A DNA stretch of 64,000 nucleotides, taken from NCBI RefSeq assembly GCF_003001815.1, contig NZ_PVMZ01000004.1, positions 310,001 through 374,000 of the forward strand, written 5' to 3'. Position 1 is the stretch's first letter; every line of letters begins with the position of its first letter. The translations under genes and the position numbers were made by a program. The notes beneath the pieces were generated by a model. That model searched no databases. It was not told the DNA's origin and was given only the letters and a program-made list of their open reading frames with translations. The DNA comes from Actinoplanes italicus (GTDB lineage Bacteria; Actinomycetota; Actinomycetes; Mycobacteriales; Micromonosporaceae). This document shows, in pieces, positions 51,369-60,405 of this stretch.

Positions 51369-51660
51369 TCTGGACTCCCTGACGTTCGGATGCAGTGATG
51401 AGAAACGGTAGTTTCGTGTCCTTACCAGACGCCATCGACGTAAATGACGGAAATTGCTGTCACACCGACGGATCCTGAAAGGGGTCGGTTGAACGACCGA
51501 CGGTCCGAGGCTCAGGTAGCCGACGGACACCCACACCCACGGTGACGGTAGAGATCCAGGCTCTTCACCAGGACGCTTTCGTGAGACGGCCGTCGCAGAC
51601 CTTCCGGCGGCCCGCGTCCGTACTCCGGCATGCAACCCATGGTGGAAAGGGGCGAGTCAC

Positions 51661-52422
51661 ATGTTCACTCACCGTAGGCGCTCTCGAAAGACCCGGCGTG
51701 CCGTGCTGTTCGGCATCAGCGCGGCAGTGGTCGGAGCGGGTGCGATCGTGACACCGCAGGCGTTCGCCGGAACGCTGCCGGGCTTCGGCCGCGACGGCAC
51801 CCGGGCCGGCTTCTTCGGCTTCGGGAACCGCAACGGCTCCGGTAGCGGAGCGGCGGCCGACAGCGGCGGCGACTGCAGCGACGTGCAGCTGGTCTTCGCC
51901 CGGGGCACCGGCGAGCCTCAGGGCCTCGGCATCGTCGGCCGGCCGCTGGCGCAGGCACTCGCGAGCGAACTGCCCGACCAGAGCGTGAGTTCGTTCGCCG
52001 TCGTCTACGCGGCGGCCTCCAACCAGCGCAGCGCCGGTCCCGGCGCCACCAACATGAGCCAGCACATCGCCGAGGTCGCCGCGGACTGCCCGCAGACACG
52101 CTTCGTGATCGGCGGATACTCGCAGGGGGCCAGCGTGACCGACATCGCGATCGGTATCCGCAATGCCGGCACCGCGGGCGAGGCGATCCCGGAGAACCTG
52201 AACGACCGGGTCGCCGCTGTCGTCGTGTTCGGCAACCCCCTGGGCCTGCGGCGGCAGACGATCGCGCAGAACAGCCCGGAGTTCGGACCGAAGGCGAAGG
52301 AGTTCTGCAACACCGGGGACCCGGTCTGCGGTGGCGGTAACAACTTCGCCGCGCACCTGGCGTACCCCCGCAACGGCAGCGTCCAGGAGGCGGCAGAGTT
52401 CGCCGCCGGGAAACTCGGCTGA
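51661..52422 (+). CDS. Cutinase-family secreted esterase
   Basis: The 253-residue enzyme has a signal peptide (AVLFGISAAVVGAGAIVT, cleavage near AFA, about residue 36), a Gly-rich stretch (about 42-65), then the cutinase core: CSDVQLVFARGTGEPQGLG, nucleophile in VIGGYSQGASV, catalytic Asp in CNTGDPVC and His in FAAHLAYPRNG, with paired Cys. It hydrolyses cutin-like or lipid esters outside the cell. A hairpin terminator follows. Confidence 0.94.
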   Translation: MFTHRRRSRKTRRAVLFGISAAVVGAGAIVTPQAFAGTLPGFGRDGTRAGFFGFGNRNGSGSGAAADSGGDCSDVQLVFARGTGEPQGLGIVGRPLAQALASELPDQSVSSFAVVYAAASNQRSAGPGATNMSQHIAEVAADCPQTRFVIGGYSQGASVTDIAIGIRNAGTAGEAIPENLNDRVAAVVVFGNPLGLRRQTIAQNSPEFGPKAKEFCNTGDPVCGGGNNFAAHLAYPRNGSVQEAAEFAAGKLG

Positions 52423-52434
52423 TCAGGGACGGCA

Positions 52435-52466
52435 GCTGGGCCCGCGCACGACGCAGCGGGCCCGGC
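52435..52466. terminator. Hairpin terminator between cutinase and the convergent WD40 NTPase gene
   Basis: GGGCCCGC (52438-52445) pairs with GCGGGCCC (52456-52463), extended to about 11 bp with one G-T pair, loop 10 nt. It lies 16 bases after the cutinase stop. Confidence 0.65.
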
Positions 52467-52544
52467 GGCCTCCAGCGGGCGGCGATGCCGGACAGTGAGG
52501 CCACGGGCCGAGCCGTGTTGGCGGCCAATCCGATGTCACACTCG

Positions 52545-55500
52545 TCAGCAGGCCTCCGGGAACGGCTCGCCGGCTGCGTATTTACTCCACTCGTCGCTGC
52601 TGAGCGCTCCTGCCCTCCGGCACAGCGAACTGGCCGGATCCTCGAATACGGAAAGATCCCACAGTCGGACGTCGATACCGGCGTCGCCGGCGGCGAGCGT
52701 GGTCCCGTCCGGGCTGAACGCCAGCGCCTGCACGGGACCGGGCCGAGCGATCAACGGCGCACCGATGGGCTTCCGGGTGCGGGGATCGCGTAGTCGTATG
52801 GTCCCGTCCACGCCGCCGGTCGCCATGAACTTCCCGTCCGAGCTGAACACGACGGAAACGGTGTCGGTGAGTTCGTCGATGCGGCGGCCCGTCCGGACCT
52901 CCCAGAACCGCACCGTTTCGGAGGAACTGTCGGCGGTGGCGAGCATGCTCCCATCCGGGCTGAAGGCCACTTCGGGAGTGGCACCACCGTTCCTGACCAA
53001 CGCATCTCCGCTGGATACGACTCCTACCGCCTCCCCGAGAGACACGGCTTCAGCCAATGGCGCACCGATGGCCTCGCCCGTCATGACGTTCCACAGCATT
53101 ACCTGGCCTGACGAGTCGGCGGTGGCGAGCAGACTCGAGTCCGCGCTGAAGACCATTCGTTGCAAGCTGTTCACGAGTTGCGGGAAGTGTGTGTCGACCA
53201 GCCTTCGGGTGGTCGAGTTCCAGACGAGAATCCTCCCGGAGTGGTCAACGCCGGCCAGCAGCTTCGCGTCGGGGCTGAACGTCAGCATCTGTACCGCGCC
53301 GCCCTCGACGAGGACGTCGGTGTTCAGCGGTGAGCCGATCGGTTGCCCCGTAGCCGGGTCGTGTAGCTGGACGGTCCCGTCGTAGGCGCTGGAGGCGAGC
53401 AGGGTGCCGTCCGGGCTGAACACCGCTTCGTGAGACGGGGCAAGCTTCGGTCCGATCCGGCGGCCTGTGCGCGACTGCCACAGTTGCACGTTCTCGTCGG
53501 TGACGACGGCCAGCACCTTCCCCCCGGGACTGGCGGTCAGGCTTCGTATGGGCGCAGGGTCGACCGGAATCGGAACGCCGATCGGTTGGCCCGTCTTCGG
53601 GTTCCACGATCGAACGGTGACGTCGTCGCTGGTGAGCAGTGGGCCGTCGGCCGGACTGAACATCACGGTGCTCACGGGCTCGACGTGGCCGGTCAGGGAC
53701 GGGCCGGCCGGTTTCCTGGTGCGCAGGCTCCACAACCGGACGGCCCCGTCGGCTCCGTTACTGACCATGGTCGTCCCGGATGCGTCCATCGCCAGCTGTC
53801 TCACGGTCTCGGAGTGGCCCACCAGAGAGGGGCCGATCTGCTCGCCCGTTTCAGGATTCCACAGTCGCACCGCATTCTTGTCGTCGCCGGTGGCCAGCAA
53901 CGACCCATTGGCGGACAACACCGCCGAACCCACCGGCAAGGCGCCGTCGGGTGGCAGAACGCCGGGCAGAGGGCCGGCGACCGGACGCCGGACCTTGAAG
54001 TCCCACAGCCATGCCCTGCCGTCATTGCCACCGATCATCAGTCTGTCGGCATCGGGGGTGAAGGAGATCGTCCGCACAGCAGTGCCACGGCCTGGCAGCG
54101 GCGGGCCGGCTGGTCGCCGGCTCGACGCGTCCCAGAACCACACGGCTCCGTCCTCCGGCCCGCCGGCCGCCAGCAATCTGCCGTCGGGGCTGAACGTGAG
54201 GACGAGCCAGGAATCGGTGGTCCCGACCCGCGAACTGCCGAGCAGCGGCTCGCCGATCGGCTGCCGGGTTCTGAGGTCCCACAGCCGCACCGCGTCGCCG
54301 GAGTATCCCCCGGTGGCCAGCAGCTTCGAAGCCGGATCGAAGGCAATGGCCGCCACTCCATCGGTGGCACCGGTCGCCAGCTCACCGATCGATTCGCCGG
54401 TTGCCGAGTCCCAGAGCCGAACCATCTGGTCGTACCCGTAGGTGGCCACCGTTCGCCCGTCCGGGCTGAACGACAGGTAATAGCCGCCCAACGGCTCGCC
54501 GATCGATCGGCCCGCCACCGGATCCCACAGGCGCACCGTGCCGTCGAAATACGCGGCGGCGAGCCTTGATCCTCCGTGGCTGAACACCAAACCCGTCAAG
54601 GCAGCGGAATGTCCGGCCAGCGAGGCACCCGCCGGCACACCCGTTGCTGGATTCCAGAGGCGTATCGTCCCGTCGTCTCCGCCCGTTGCCAGCAGGCGGC
54701 CGTCCGGCGTGAGCGCGATCAGCCCCATGCCGATGGGCAGCACGCTCTGATGATCGGCCAGCAGGGCACCGGCCGCGGTGAGAGCCTCGTCGGTCTGCCT
54801 GACGCGCAGCGCCGCAGCGGCGAGCTGTTCCGATGTGCTTCGGTCAGTCGCGCTCGTGGTACGGCTGTTGGCCGCGAGCAGCCGCGACAGGGCGACGGCC
54901 TTCTGATCCTCTGCGCGCTCGGCACTGCGCCGCTCCCGGTCGGCGCTGTCCCCGGCGTACAGTGCGGCACCGCCGGTAAGCACGAGCAGCATGACCGACA
55001 ACCCCGCCAGAGCCTGGTAGGCACGTTTGCGCCGGCGGGCACGGCGATGACCGGCGGCGAGGAACTCCACGGTGGCAGAAGAGACGGGCAGGCTCTGGGC
55101 GGGATCGTCGGTCCAACGCTGGACAGCGTCGGCAACGGCGACCAGCCGGCTTCCCTGATAGAGATAGGACGGGTCGCGATGACGCTGCTGCCAGTCATGC
55201 GCATCGTCGGTGAGCGCCAGATGCAGTGCCTGATCGGTGAGGCCGGGCTGGAGCCAGTCGCGCAACCGGGTCCAGGATCGCAGAAGCTCCTCGTGAGCGA
55301 TGGTGACCAGGTCATTGTCGGACAGGGTGACGAGCCGCTGTTCGGCGAACGCCTCGATGACGGTGTCGATGTCGGCGCTGCCGGTGGCGGCATGAAGAGC
55401 GTTGCGGGTGCTAGGCCGCCGGGTCCGCCGGCTGTCGGTCGCCGCGGTGAGATGGAGGAAGACCCGCCGGGCGAGGTCCTGCTGCCCGGTGGTCAGGGTG

Positions 55501-56735
55501 TCGTAGGCCTGTTCGGCGCTGGTACGCACGATGTCGGCGACCCCACCGGTGCGGTGGTAACCGGCCACGGTCAGCCCGGTGGCGTCCCTGTGCTGCCACA
55601 TGACGAACATGACCTGTGACAGCAGTGGCAGCGCTCCACAGTCGAAATCGACCGGCAGGTCGTGTTCGCGCAGATCGTCGAGAATCACGGCGGCCAGGTC
55701 GTCGGGTATCCGCACACCCGCTTCGGCGGCCGGGCCGACCACTGCCTCCCGCAGCTCCGACTCGCTCATCGCACCGACCGCGAAGACACCGGCCTCGGCG
55801 GCGTGCCGCACCGGTGGGAAGGCCAGCGCCTGGTCCAGGAAGTCACCGCGGATTCCGGCGACGACCAGCGCGCCGGGCCGGCCGTCGGGCAGGACCGGCT
55901 CGGTCGCCAGGCTGTGCAGGGCTGTCAGGAAGACGTGCTGTTCAGTGGGATCGGTGCTGAGGGTGAACAGCTCCTCCAACTGGTCCACCACCAGCACCAG
56001 ACGACCCTGGCCGCCGGCTGCGGCCAGCGCCTGACCGGCGAGGAGATGGGCCTGCTCGGGATGGGCGGTCAGCGTCTCCTGTACGGAGATGGCGTCGGCC
56101 GCCGCGAGCTCGGCAAGGTGGATGGCGAGGTGCCGGACCGGATCGCTGGTCGGGGTGATCACCCGGCGGGGCCAGGACCGGCATCCGGGCGTCAGGACGC
56201 CGGCGGCCAGCGAGCCCATCAGACCGGCGCGCAGCAGCGACGACTTCCCGGCGCCGGACGGTCCCAGTACGAGCAGGATCCCGGCGTCGGTGGAATGCTC
56301 GTGCAACCGGTCGAGCAGCCGGCCGGTCAGGGCACGGCGGCCGTAGAAGACGGAGGCGTGCCGTTCTTCGAACGGGAGCAGGCCGCGGTAGGGGCATCCG
56401 TCCCATCCGGGCCGGCGCGGACGGCCGGCCTCCGCGGAGCGCTGGACCGACCGGTCGGCCTCGGTGCCCTCGGCGTAGAAGCGGATCCGGGCCTGTTCCT
56501 GGTCGGTGGCTTTCAAGGCCTGGGCGATCCGCACGGCGACATCCGGTCCCGGCGCGGTCTTCCCGGCGAAGATCTGACTCAGGTAGCCGACCGACACCCC
56601 GCTGCTGTTGTTGATCTTCCGCAGGGAGGGTGCTCCGGCTCGATGCCGCAGTTCGGTCAGCAGGTCGTACAGCCGGCGATGGTCACCCACCGGAACTCGA
56701 CCGGGAGTTTGATCCCCCTCATTCTGCGTTGCCAT
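52545..56735 (-). CDS. HTH / nSTAND1-type NTPase / WD40-repeat giant protein
   Basis: The ~1396-residue protein has an N-terminal XRE-like helix-turn-helix (about 20-75: LYDLLTELRHRAGAPSLRKI, GVSVGYLSQIFAGKTAPGPD). An nSTAND1 NTPase domain follows (CPYRGLLPFEERHASVFYGR, Walker A LGPSGAGKSSLLRAG about 157, VLVVDQLEELF). There is a hydrophobic segment (about 580-600) and then about 16 WD40-like blades (TIRLWNP, TVRLWDP, AVRLWDL and relatives), enough for two beta-propellers. STAND-WD40 proteins are ATP-dependent sensors; their targets in actinomycetes are mostly unknown. ATG at 56733-56735; the ribosome site is weak. Confidence 0.92.
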   Translation of the reverse strand: MATQNEGDQTPGRVPVGDHRRLYDLLTELRHRAGAPSLRKINNSSGVSVGYLSQIFAGKTAPGPDVAVRIAQALKATDQEQARIRFYAEGTEADRSVQRSAEAGRPRRPGWDGCPYRGLLPFEERHASVFYGRRALTGRLLDRLHEHSTDAGILLVLGPSGAGKSSLLRAGLMGSLAAGVLTPGCRSWPRRVITPTSDPVRHLAIHLAELAAADAISVQETLTAHPEQAHLLAGQALAAAGGQGRLVLVVDQLEELFTLSTDPTEQHVFLTALHSLATEPVLPDGRPGALVVAGIRGDFLDQALAFPPVRHAAEAGVFAVGAMSESELREAVVGPAAEAGVRIPDDLAAVILDDLREHDLPVDFDCGALPLLSQVMFVMWQHRDATGLTVAGYHRTGGVADIVRTSAEQAYDTLTTGQQDLARRVFLHLTAATDSRRTRRPSTRNALHAATGSADIDTVIEAFAEQRLVTLSDNDLVTIAHEELLRSWTRLRDWLQPGLTDQALHLALTDDAHDWQQRHRDPSYLYQGSRLVAVADAVQRWTDDPAQSLPVSSATVEFLAAGHRRARRRKRAYQALAGLSVMLLVLTGGAALYAGDSADRERRSAERAEDQKAVALSRLLAANSRTTSATDRSTSEQLAAAALRVRQTDEALTAAGALLADHQSVLPIGMGLIALTPDGRLLATGGDDGTIRLWNPATGVPAGASLAGHSAALTGLVFSHGGSRLAAAYFDGTVRLWDPVAGRSIGEPLGGYYLSFSPDGRTVATYGYDQMVRLWDSATGESIGELATGATDGVAAIAFDPASKLLATGGYSGDAVRLWDLRTRQPIGEPLLGSSRVGTTDSWLVLTFSPDGRLLAAGGPEDGAVWFWDASSRRPAGPPLPGRGTAVRTISFTPDADRLMIGGNDGRAWLWDFKVRRPVAGPLPGVLPPDGALPVGSAVLSANGSLLATGDDKNAVRLWNPETGEQIGPSLVGHSETVRQLAMDASGTTMVSNGADGAVRLWSLRTRKPAGPSLTGHVEPVSTVMFSPADGPLLTSDDVTVRSWNPKTGQPIGVPIPVDPAPIRSLTASPGGKVLAVVTDENVQLWQSRTGRRIGPKLAPSHEAVFSPDGTLLASSAYDGTVQLHDPATGQPIGSPLNTDVLVEGGAVQMLTFSPDAKLLAGVDHSGRILVWNSTTRRLVDTHFPQLVNSLQRMVFSADSSLLATADSSGQVMLWNVMTGEAIGAPLAEAVSLGEAVGVVSSGDALVRNGGATPEVAFSPDGSMLATADSSSETVRFWEVRTGRRIDELTDTVSVVFSSDGKFMATGGVDGTIRLRDPRTRKPIGAPLIARPGPVQALAFSPDGTTLAAGDAGIDVRLWDLSVFEDPASSLCRRAGALSSDEWSKYAAGEPFPEAC

Positions 56736-56804
56736 GGTGCCGAGGTTAAAGATCGCGGCGGGACAAAAGGCCTGTTGACCGGCGCGCCAGCCGATGGAGC
56801 GACG

Positions 56805-56833
56805 CCGGGCCCGCACCAAGGCAGCGGGCCCGG
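56805..56833. terminator. Terminator hairpin at the end of the N-N bond operon
   Basis: A perfect 10-bp stem CCGGGCCCGC/GCGGGCCCGG with a 9-nt loop lies just after the last gene of the minus-strand operon, whose stop is at 56840. Confidence 0.75.
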
Positions 56834-56839
56834 CCGCCC

Positions 56840-58099
56840 TCAGCGACCAGCGAGCTCCAGCACCCCGCCGGACCGCGCTGACGCCGCCACCTGAGCCGCG
56901 ATCTCACCACCGCGGACGGCGACGTTCGACAGCAGCCCGGACCCCAGGCCGTGACCGGACTCAGTGGCGCCGAGCACGAACACCGGCAACGGCGACCCGT
57001 CGGCGCGGTGCACGCGGTAGTCGCGGGCCAGCCACGCGTCCGAGCAGTCACCGAACGAGGCGCCCAGCAGGTGGCGGGGCAGCGGGGAGGTGAAGCCGGT
57101 GGCGCAGACGACCGCGTCGTACGACTCCCGGGTCCGTGTTCCGGTCATGCGGCGCAGCACGTCGAGGGTGACCCGCCCGCCGGCCGCGGTGGCGCCGGTG
57201 ACGCGGGTGGCCCGCTGGAAGCGCAGCCGGCCCTCGCCGGTGATCTTCTCGTGGTACTCGAAGTCGTACAGCCAGCTGAGCAGGTCCGGGTCGACACTGC
57301 TGTAGTTGGTGGAACGGTGCCGTCCCAGCAGTTCGTCGCGGACACTCGCGTCGGCGAAGTAGAAGTCGTCGACGGCCGCCGGGTCGAAGACGCGGTTGGC
57401 GAACGGGCTGTCGTCGGCCGGCGTCATGCCGTACGAGGAGATGTAGCAGTCGACGGACACGCCCGGATAGGTCTCCAGCACGTGCCGGACCGCCTCAGCC
57501 GCGCTCTGGCCCTGCCCGACGACGGCGACCCGGGAACGGCCGGTGAGCCCGGCGGTCCGCAGCCCGCCGAGCAGCCGGGTGTTGTGGAAGACGCCGTCCA
57601 GCCCGGCAGACCAGGCCGGCATCCGTGGCGTGGAGCCGACGCCGACCGCGACGTGGCGGGTGGTGGTGCGGTGCAGCCGGCCGCCGGAGCGCCACGACAC
57701 CACGCAGCCGCCGGTGTGCTCGTCGAGCTCGACGCCGACCACCTCGGCGCCCCAGGTCACCGGCGTCTGCAGGCGGTCGACGGCCCAGCTCAGGTAGTCG
57801 GTGAACTCCAGGCGGCTGGGGAAGAACGTCTGCTTGTTGATGAAGTCGCTCATCCGGCCGCGCTCGTGCAGGTAGTTCACGAACGTGTAGGCGCTGCGCG
57901 GGTCGCGCTGGGTGGCGAGGTCCTTGAGGTAGCTGATCTGCATGGTCGACGACGACAGCAGCATGTCGGGGTGCCAGTCGAAGCCCGGCCGGCGGTCGAG
58001 GAACAGCGCGTCGGCGGCGGCGCCGGCCTCCTCCAGAGCGATGGCGAGACCCAGGTTGGCCGGTCCGAGCCCGACACCGACGAGTTCACGATCAAACAT
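56840..58099 (-). CDS. Lysine/ornithine N-hydroxylase (flavin-dependent N-monooxygenase)
   Basis: The ~419-residue enzyme belongs to the SidA/IucD/PvdA class. It has the N-terminal FAD site VGVGLGPANLGLAIALEEAG, LSSSTMQISYLKDLATQRDP, NADPH site RVAVVGQGQSAAEA, and the C-terminal ESGHGLGSGLLSNVAVRGGE. It hydroxylates the side-chain amine of lysine or ornithine to a hydroxylamine. It is the last gene of the operon; its start overlaps the GNAT stop by 8 bp. In known hydrazine pathways this enzyme supplies the N-hydroxylated partner for N-N coupling. ATG at 58097-58099 follows GAGGGTGGGGACC. Confidence 0.93.
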   Translation of the reverse strand: MFDRELVGVGLGPANLGLAIALEEAGAAADALFLDRRPGFDWHPDMLLSSSTMQISYLKDLATQRDPRSAYTFVNYLHERGRMSDFINKQTFFPSRLEFTDYLSWAVDRLQTPVTWGAEVVGVELDEHTGGCVVSWRSGGRLHRTTTRHVAVGVGSTPRMPAWSAGLDGVFHNTRLLGGLRTAGLTGRSRVAVVGQGQSAAEAVRHVLETYPGVSVDCYISSYGMTPADDSPFANRVFDPAAVDDFYFADASVRDELLGRHRSTNYSSVDPDLLSWLYDFEYHEKITGEGRLRFQRATRVTGATAAGGRVTLDVLRRMTGTRTRESYDAVVCATGFTSPLPRHLLGASFGDCSDAWLARDYRVHRADGSPLPVFVLGATESGHGLGSGLLSNVAVRGGEIAAQVAASARSGGVLELAGR

Positions 58100-58577
58100 G
58101 GTCCCCACCCTCAAGATCGTTGCGATAGTGGACGAACTCACCGTCCCGGTGCGACTCGACGAAGCCGAGCGACCGGTACAGGGTTTGCGCGACCTCGTTG
58201 TCGCTCATGGTCTCCAGCACGACGGCGACCGCCCCGGCGGCGCGGGCCTCCCGCAGGGTCTGCACGACCAGGGCCCGGCCCGCGCCCAGTCCGCGGGCCT
58301 CGGGGAGCACGAACAGGTCGTTGAGGACCCAGGTGACGGTCAGGCCGAGCGAGGAGAACTGCTTGTAGATCTGGCAGAAGCCGACGACCTTCTCGGCGGT
58401 ACGGGCGGCGAGCACCCGCGACTCACCGGTCGAGAGACGGGTGCGCAGGAACTCCGCGGCCTTCGCGTCGTCGCCGGTGCGCCCGTAGAAGTGCCGGTAG
58501 GCGATGAACAGCTGCTCGACCGACGGCGTGTCCGCCGGGGAGGAGTGGGTCACCACGAGCTCGGCTGCTGAGGTCAT
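58092..58577 (-). CDS. GNAT family N-acetyltransferase
   Basis: The 161-residue protein has the GNAT acetyl-CoA site VLPEARGLGAGRALVVQTLR, with VLNDLFV before it and YRSLGFVESH at the C-terminal end. It probably acylates an amine, hydroxylamine or hydrazine made by the operon, for protection or self-resistance. It overlaps both neighbours (4 bp and 8 bp) and is translationally coupled. ATG at 58575-58577. Confidence 0.9.
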   Translation of the reverse strand: MTSAAELVVTHSSPADTPSVEQLFIAYRHFYGRTGDDAKAAEFLRTRLSTGESRVLAARTAEKVVGFCQIYKQFSSLGLTVTWVLNDLFVLPEARGLGAGRALVVQTLREARAAGAVAVVLETMSDNEVAQTLYRSLGFVESHRDGEFVHYRNDLEGGDHV

Positions 58578-59614
58578 CGGAGTGTTCCTGTTCTTTCGAG
58601 GGACGTCATGACACGGTCGGCCGCACGCTCGGCGAGAGCGGGAGCGATCTTGAAACCGCCTCCGGACAGACCGGTCATGAACCATAGGCCGTCGGTGGCC
58701 GTGGCCGCCGGTCCGACCCGGCCGGGTCCCGAGGTCGTGTACATGTCGGACGCCACGACGCTGCTCAGGTAGACGGCCCGGCTCATCGCGGGGAGCCGCC
58801 GGGCGAGCGCCTCGGTGGCCCGTAGCCCGGCCGGGTGGTCGTCGACGTCGCGGCGGCCGGGCCGGTCCCACGGCCGCGGGTCGGCACGGCCGACGAGGTG
58901 GACGCCGGGGCCCTGTTCGGGTGCGGGCCGCATCCAGGTGTCGGGTGCCGTGTCCACCAGGGTGTGCTCGACGTCGGTGTCGAGGCGCACGTAGGAGTAG
59001 ACGATGCGCCGCTGTTGCAGGCCGGTGACCGGCACGAGGGCCACGGTGCCCGGCCCGGCGGTGACGATCACGCGGCGGGCGCGGATGTCCGGGCCGGCCA
59101 GGGTGAACCCGCCGGGGCCGGTGTCGATCCGGCCGACCGGCCCGGTCGTCACGATCGCCTCGTTCGCCGCGCACCGCTCGGCGAGCCAGTCCAGCGCCTG
59201 CGGGGCGAGCACGTAGCCGCCGTTCGGCTCGACGATCGCGCAGTCGTCCGGGTCCAGGCGGACCGGATGGTGCGTGGGACCGTCGGCGACGCGGTGCGGG
59301 ATCCCGGCGGCGGCCATCTCGGCCAGGACCGCGGCGTTCAGTGCGGCGCGCGGCACGACGTGCACCGAGCCGGTCCGGCGGTAGGCCGGGCAGTTCCACC
59401 ACACGGCGGTCATGCTGCGCACGGCCAGCCGGGTCAGATCAGGATCCGGGGAGTACGCCCGGACGAGTCCCCCGCTCAGTGCCGACGCCGACGAGCCCGC
59501 GTCGCCGGGTGCGCCGCCGCACAGGGCGACCCGCAGTCCGCGCGCCGCCAGGGCGAGGGCGGTGAACCGGCCGACGATCCCGTCACCGACGACCGCGCAG
59601 TCGACCACGGTCAT
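58574..59614 (-). CDS. FAD-dependent amine oxidoreductase, DAO/glycine oxidase type
   Basis: The 346-residue flavoenzyme has the Rossmann site DCAVVGDGIVGRFTALALAA (Gly motif about 9-14) and DAO features (SALSGGLVRAYSPDPDL, RRVIVTAGPGTVALVP, WFMTGLSGGGFKIAPALA). In characterised hydrazine pathways an enzyme of this class oxidatively cleaves the lysine-hydrazine adduct to free the hydrazino acid; that role is inferred here. It is coupled to both neighbours by 4-bp overlaps. ATG at 59612-59614. Confidence 0.88.
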   Translation of the reverse strand: MTVVDCAVVGDGIVGRFTALALAARGLRVALCGGAPGDAGSSASALSGGLVRAYSPDPDLTRLAVRSMTAVWWNCPAYRRTGSVHVVPRAALNAAVLAEMAAAGIPHRVADGPTHHPVRLDPDDCAIVEPNGGYVLAPQALDWLAERCAANEAIVTTGPVGRIDTGPGGFTLAGPDIRARRVIVTAGPGTVALVPVTGLQQRRIVYSYVRLDTDVEHTLVDTAPDTWMRPAPEQGPGVHLVGRADPRPWDRPGRRDVDDHPAGLRATEALARRLPAMSRAVYLSSVVASDMYTTSGPGRVGPAATATDGLWFMTGLSGGGFKIAPALAERAADRVMTSLERTGTLR

Positions 59615-60405
59615 GGGCGTACCCCGATGGGCTGTGGCTTCTCCCAGTGGGCGATGCCGTGCCGCCGTGCCCACAGTGAGACGATCTCCGCCCCGGTGAG
59701 GCCCTCCTGCACCGCTTCGAGCATGTGGCGGGCGCACTGTTCGACCAGGACGGCCGGGTCGGGCCGGGTCGTCACGACCTCCGGGGTGAGCCCTTCCCAC
59801 GCCGCCGAACCCACCCAGCTGTCGTCGCTGAGCACCACCCGGAGCCGCCGGCCGGACGCGGCGACCACGGCCAGGGCCCGCTCGGCGTCGGTCAGCGTGC
59901 CCAGCACCACCAGGGTGGTGACGCCGGGTTCGGCGAGGATCTCCGTGACCGCCGGCCGCAGCTGTCCGCCCAGGTCGGCCCAGGCGACGGCGAGCCCGGT
60001 GGCGGAGGCGCCGGCCCAGGCGTACGTGCCCGCTCCCCCGGCCGACCGCCACAGCGTCGCGGCCTGCTCCACGTTGTCGGGCATCGGGGCGATGATGCCC
60101 GGTTCGGGGCTCAGGTGCTCACGGGTGACTCCCGGCGCCGACGACAGCGGGAACGCGACCGGGATTCCGGCCCGCCGGTAGACGGGCAGGGCCCCGGCCG
60201 CCGCCTCGCTGGAGAAGTGCCCGGCCACGGCCCGGATTCCGGCGGTCGCGGCGATCTGCCGGGCCAGCGCGATGGAGCGTTCCGGGTCGGCGGCGTCGTC
60301 GAAGACGGTCACCGCCGGGTGTTCCAGCAGGTCGGCCGGGAAGAGCCTCCCCCACCGGCCACGCGGGCCGGTGAGGGGGGCCACGACCGCCAGAGGGCCG
60401 GCCAT
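59611..60405 (-). CDS. Cytoplasmic type-I periplasmic-binding-fold protein
   Basis: The 264-residue protein resembles the LivJ/AmiC-type substrate-binding fold (PLAVVAPLTGPRGRWGRLFP, AVAGHFSSEAAAGALPVYRRA, GIPVAFPLSSAPGVTREHL, then TYAWAGASATGLAVAWADL). It has no signal peptide or lipobox, so it should stay in the cytoplasm. Such soluble versions can sense small molecules (AmiC) or serve as ligand-binding partners. Its role here is open; it could bind a pathway intermediate. Start and stop overlap its neighbours (TGATG with the MetRS-like gene, ATGA with the flavoenzyme). Confidence 0.78.
   Translation of the reverse strand: MAGPLAVVAPLTGPRGRWGRLFPADLLEHPAVTVFDDAADPERSIALARQIAATAGIRAVAGHFSSEAAAGALPVYRRAGIPVAFPLSSAPGVTREHLSPEPGIIAPMPDNVEQAATLWRSAGGAGTYAWAGASATGLAVAWADLGGQLRPAVTEILAEPGVTTLVVLGTLTDAERALAVVAASGRRLRVVLSDDSWVGSAAWEGLTPEVVTTRPDPAVLVEQCARHMLEAVQEGLTGAEIVSLWARRHGIAHWEKPQPIGVRP

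Noticed and set aside
56951..58324. A 457-codon plus-strand frame over the N-hydroxylase gene
   Set aside because: Antisense shadow of a well-supported flavoenzyme gene.
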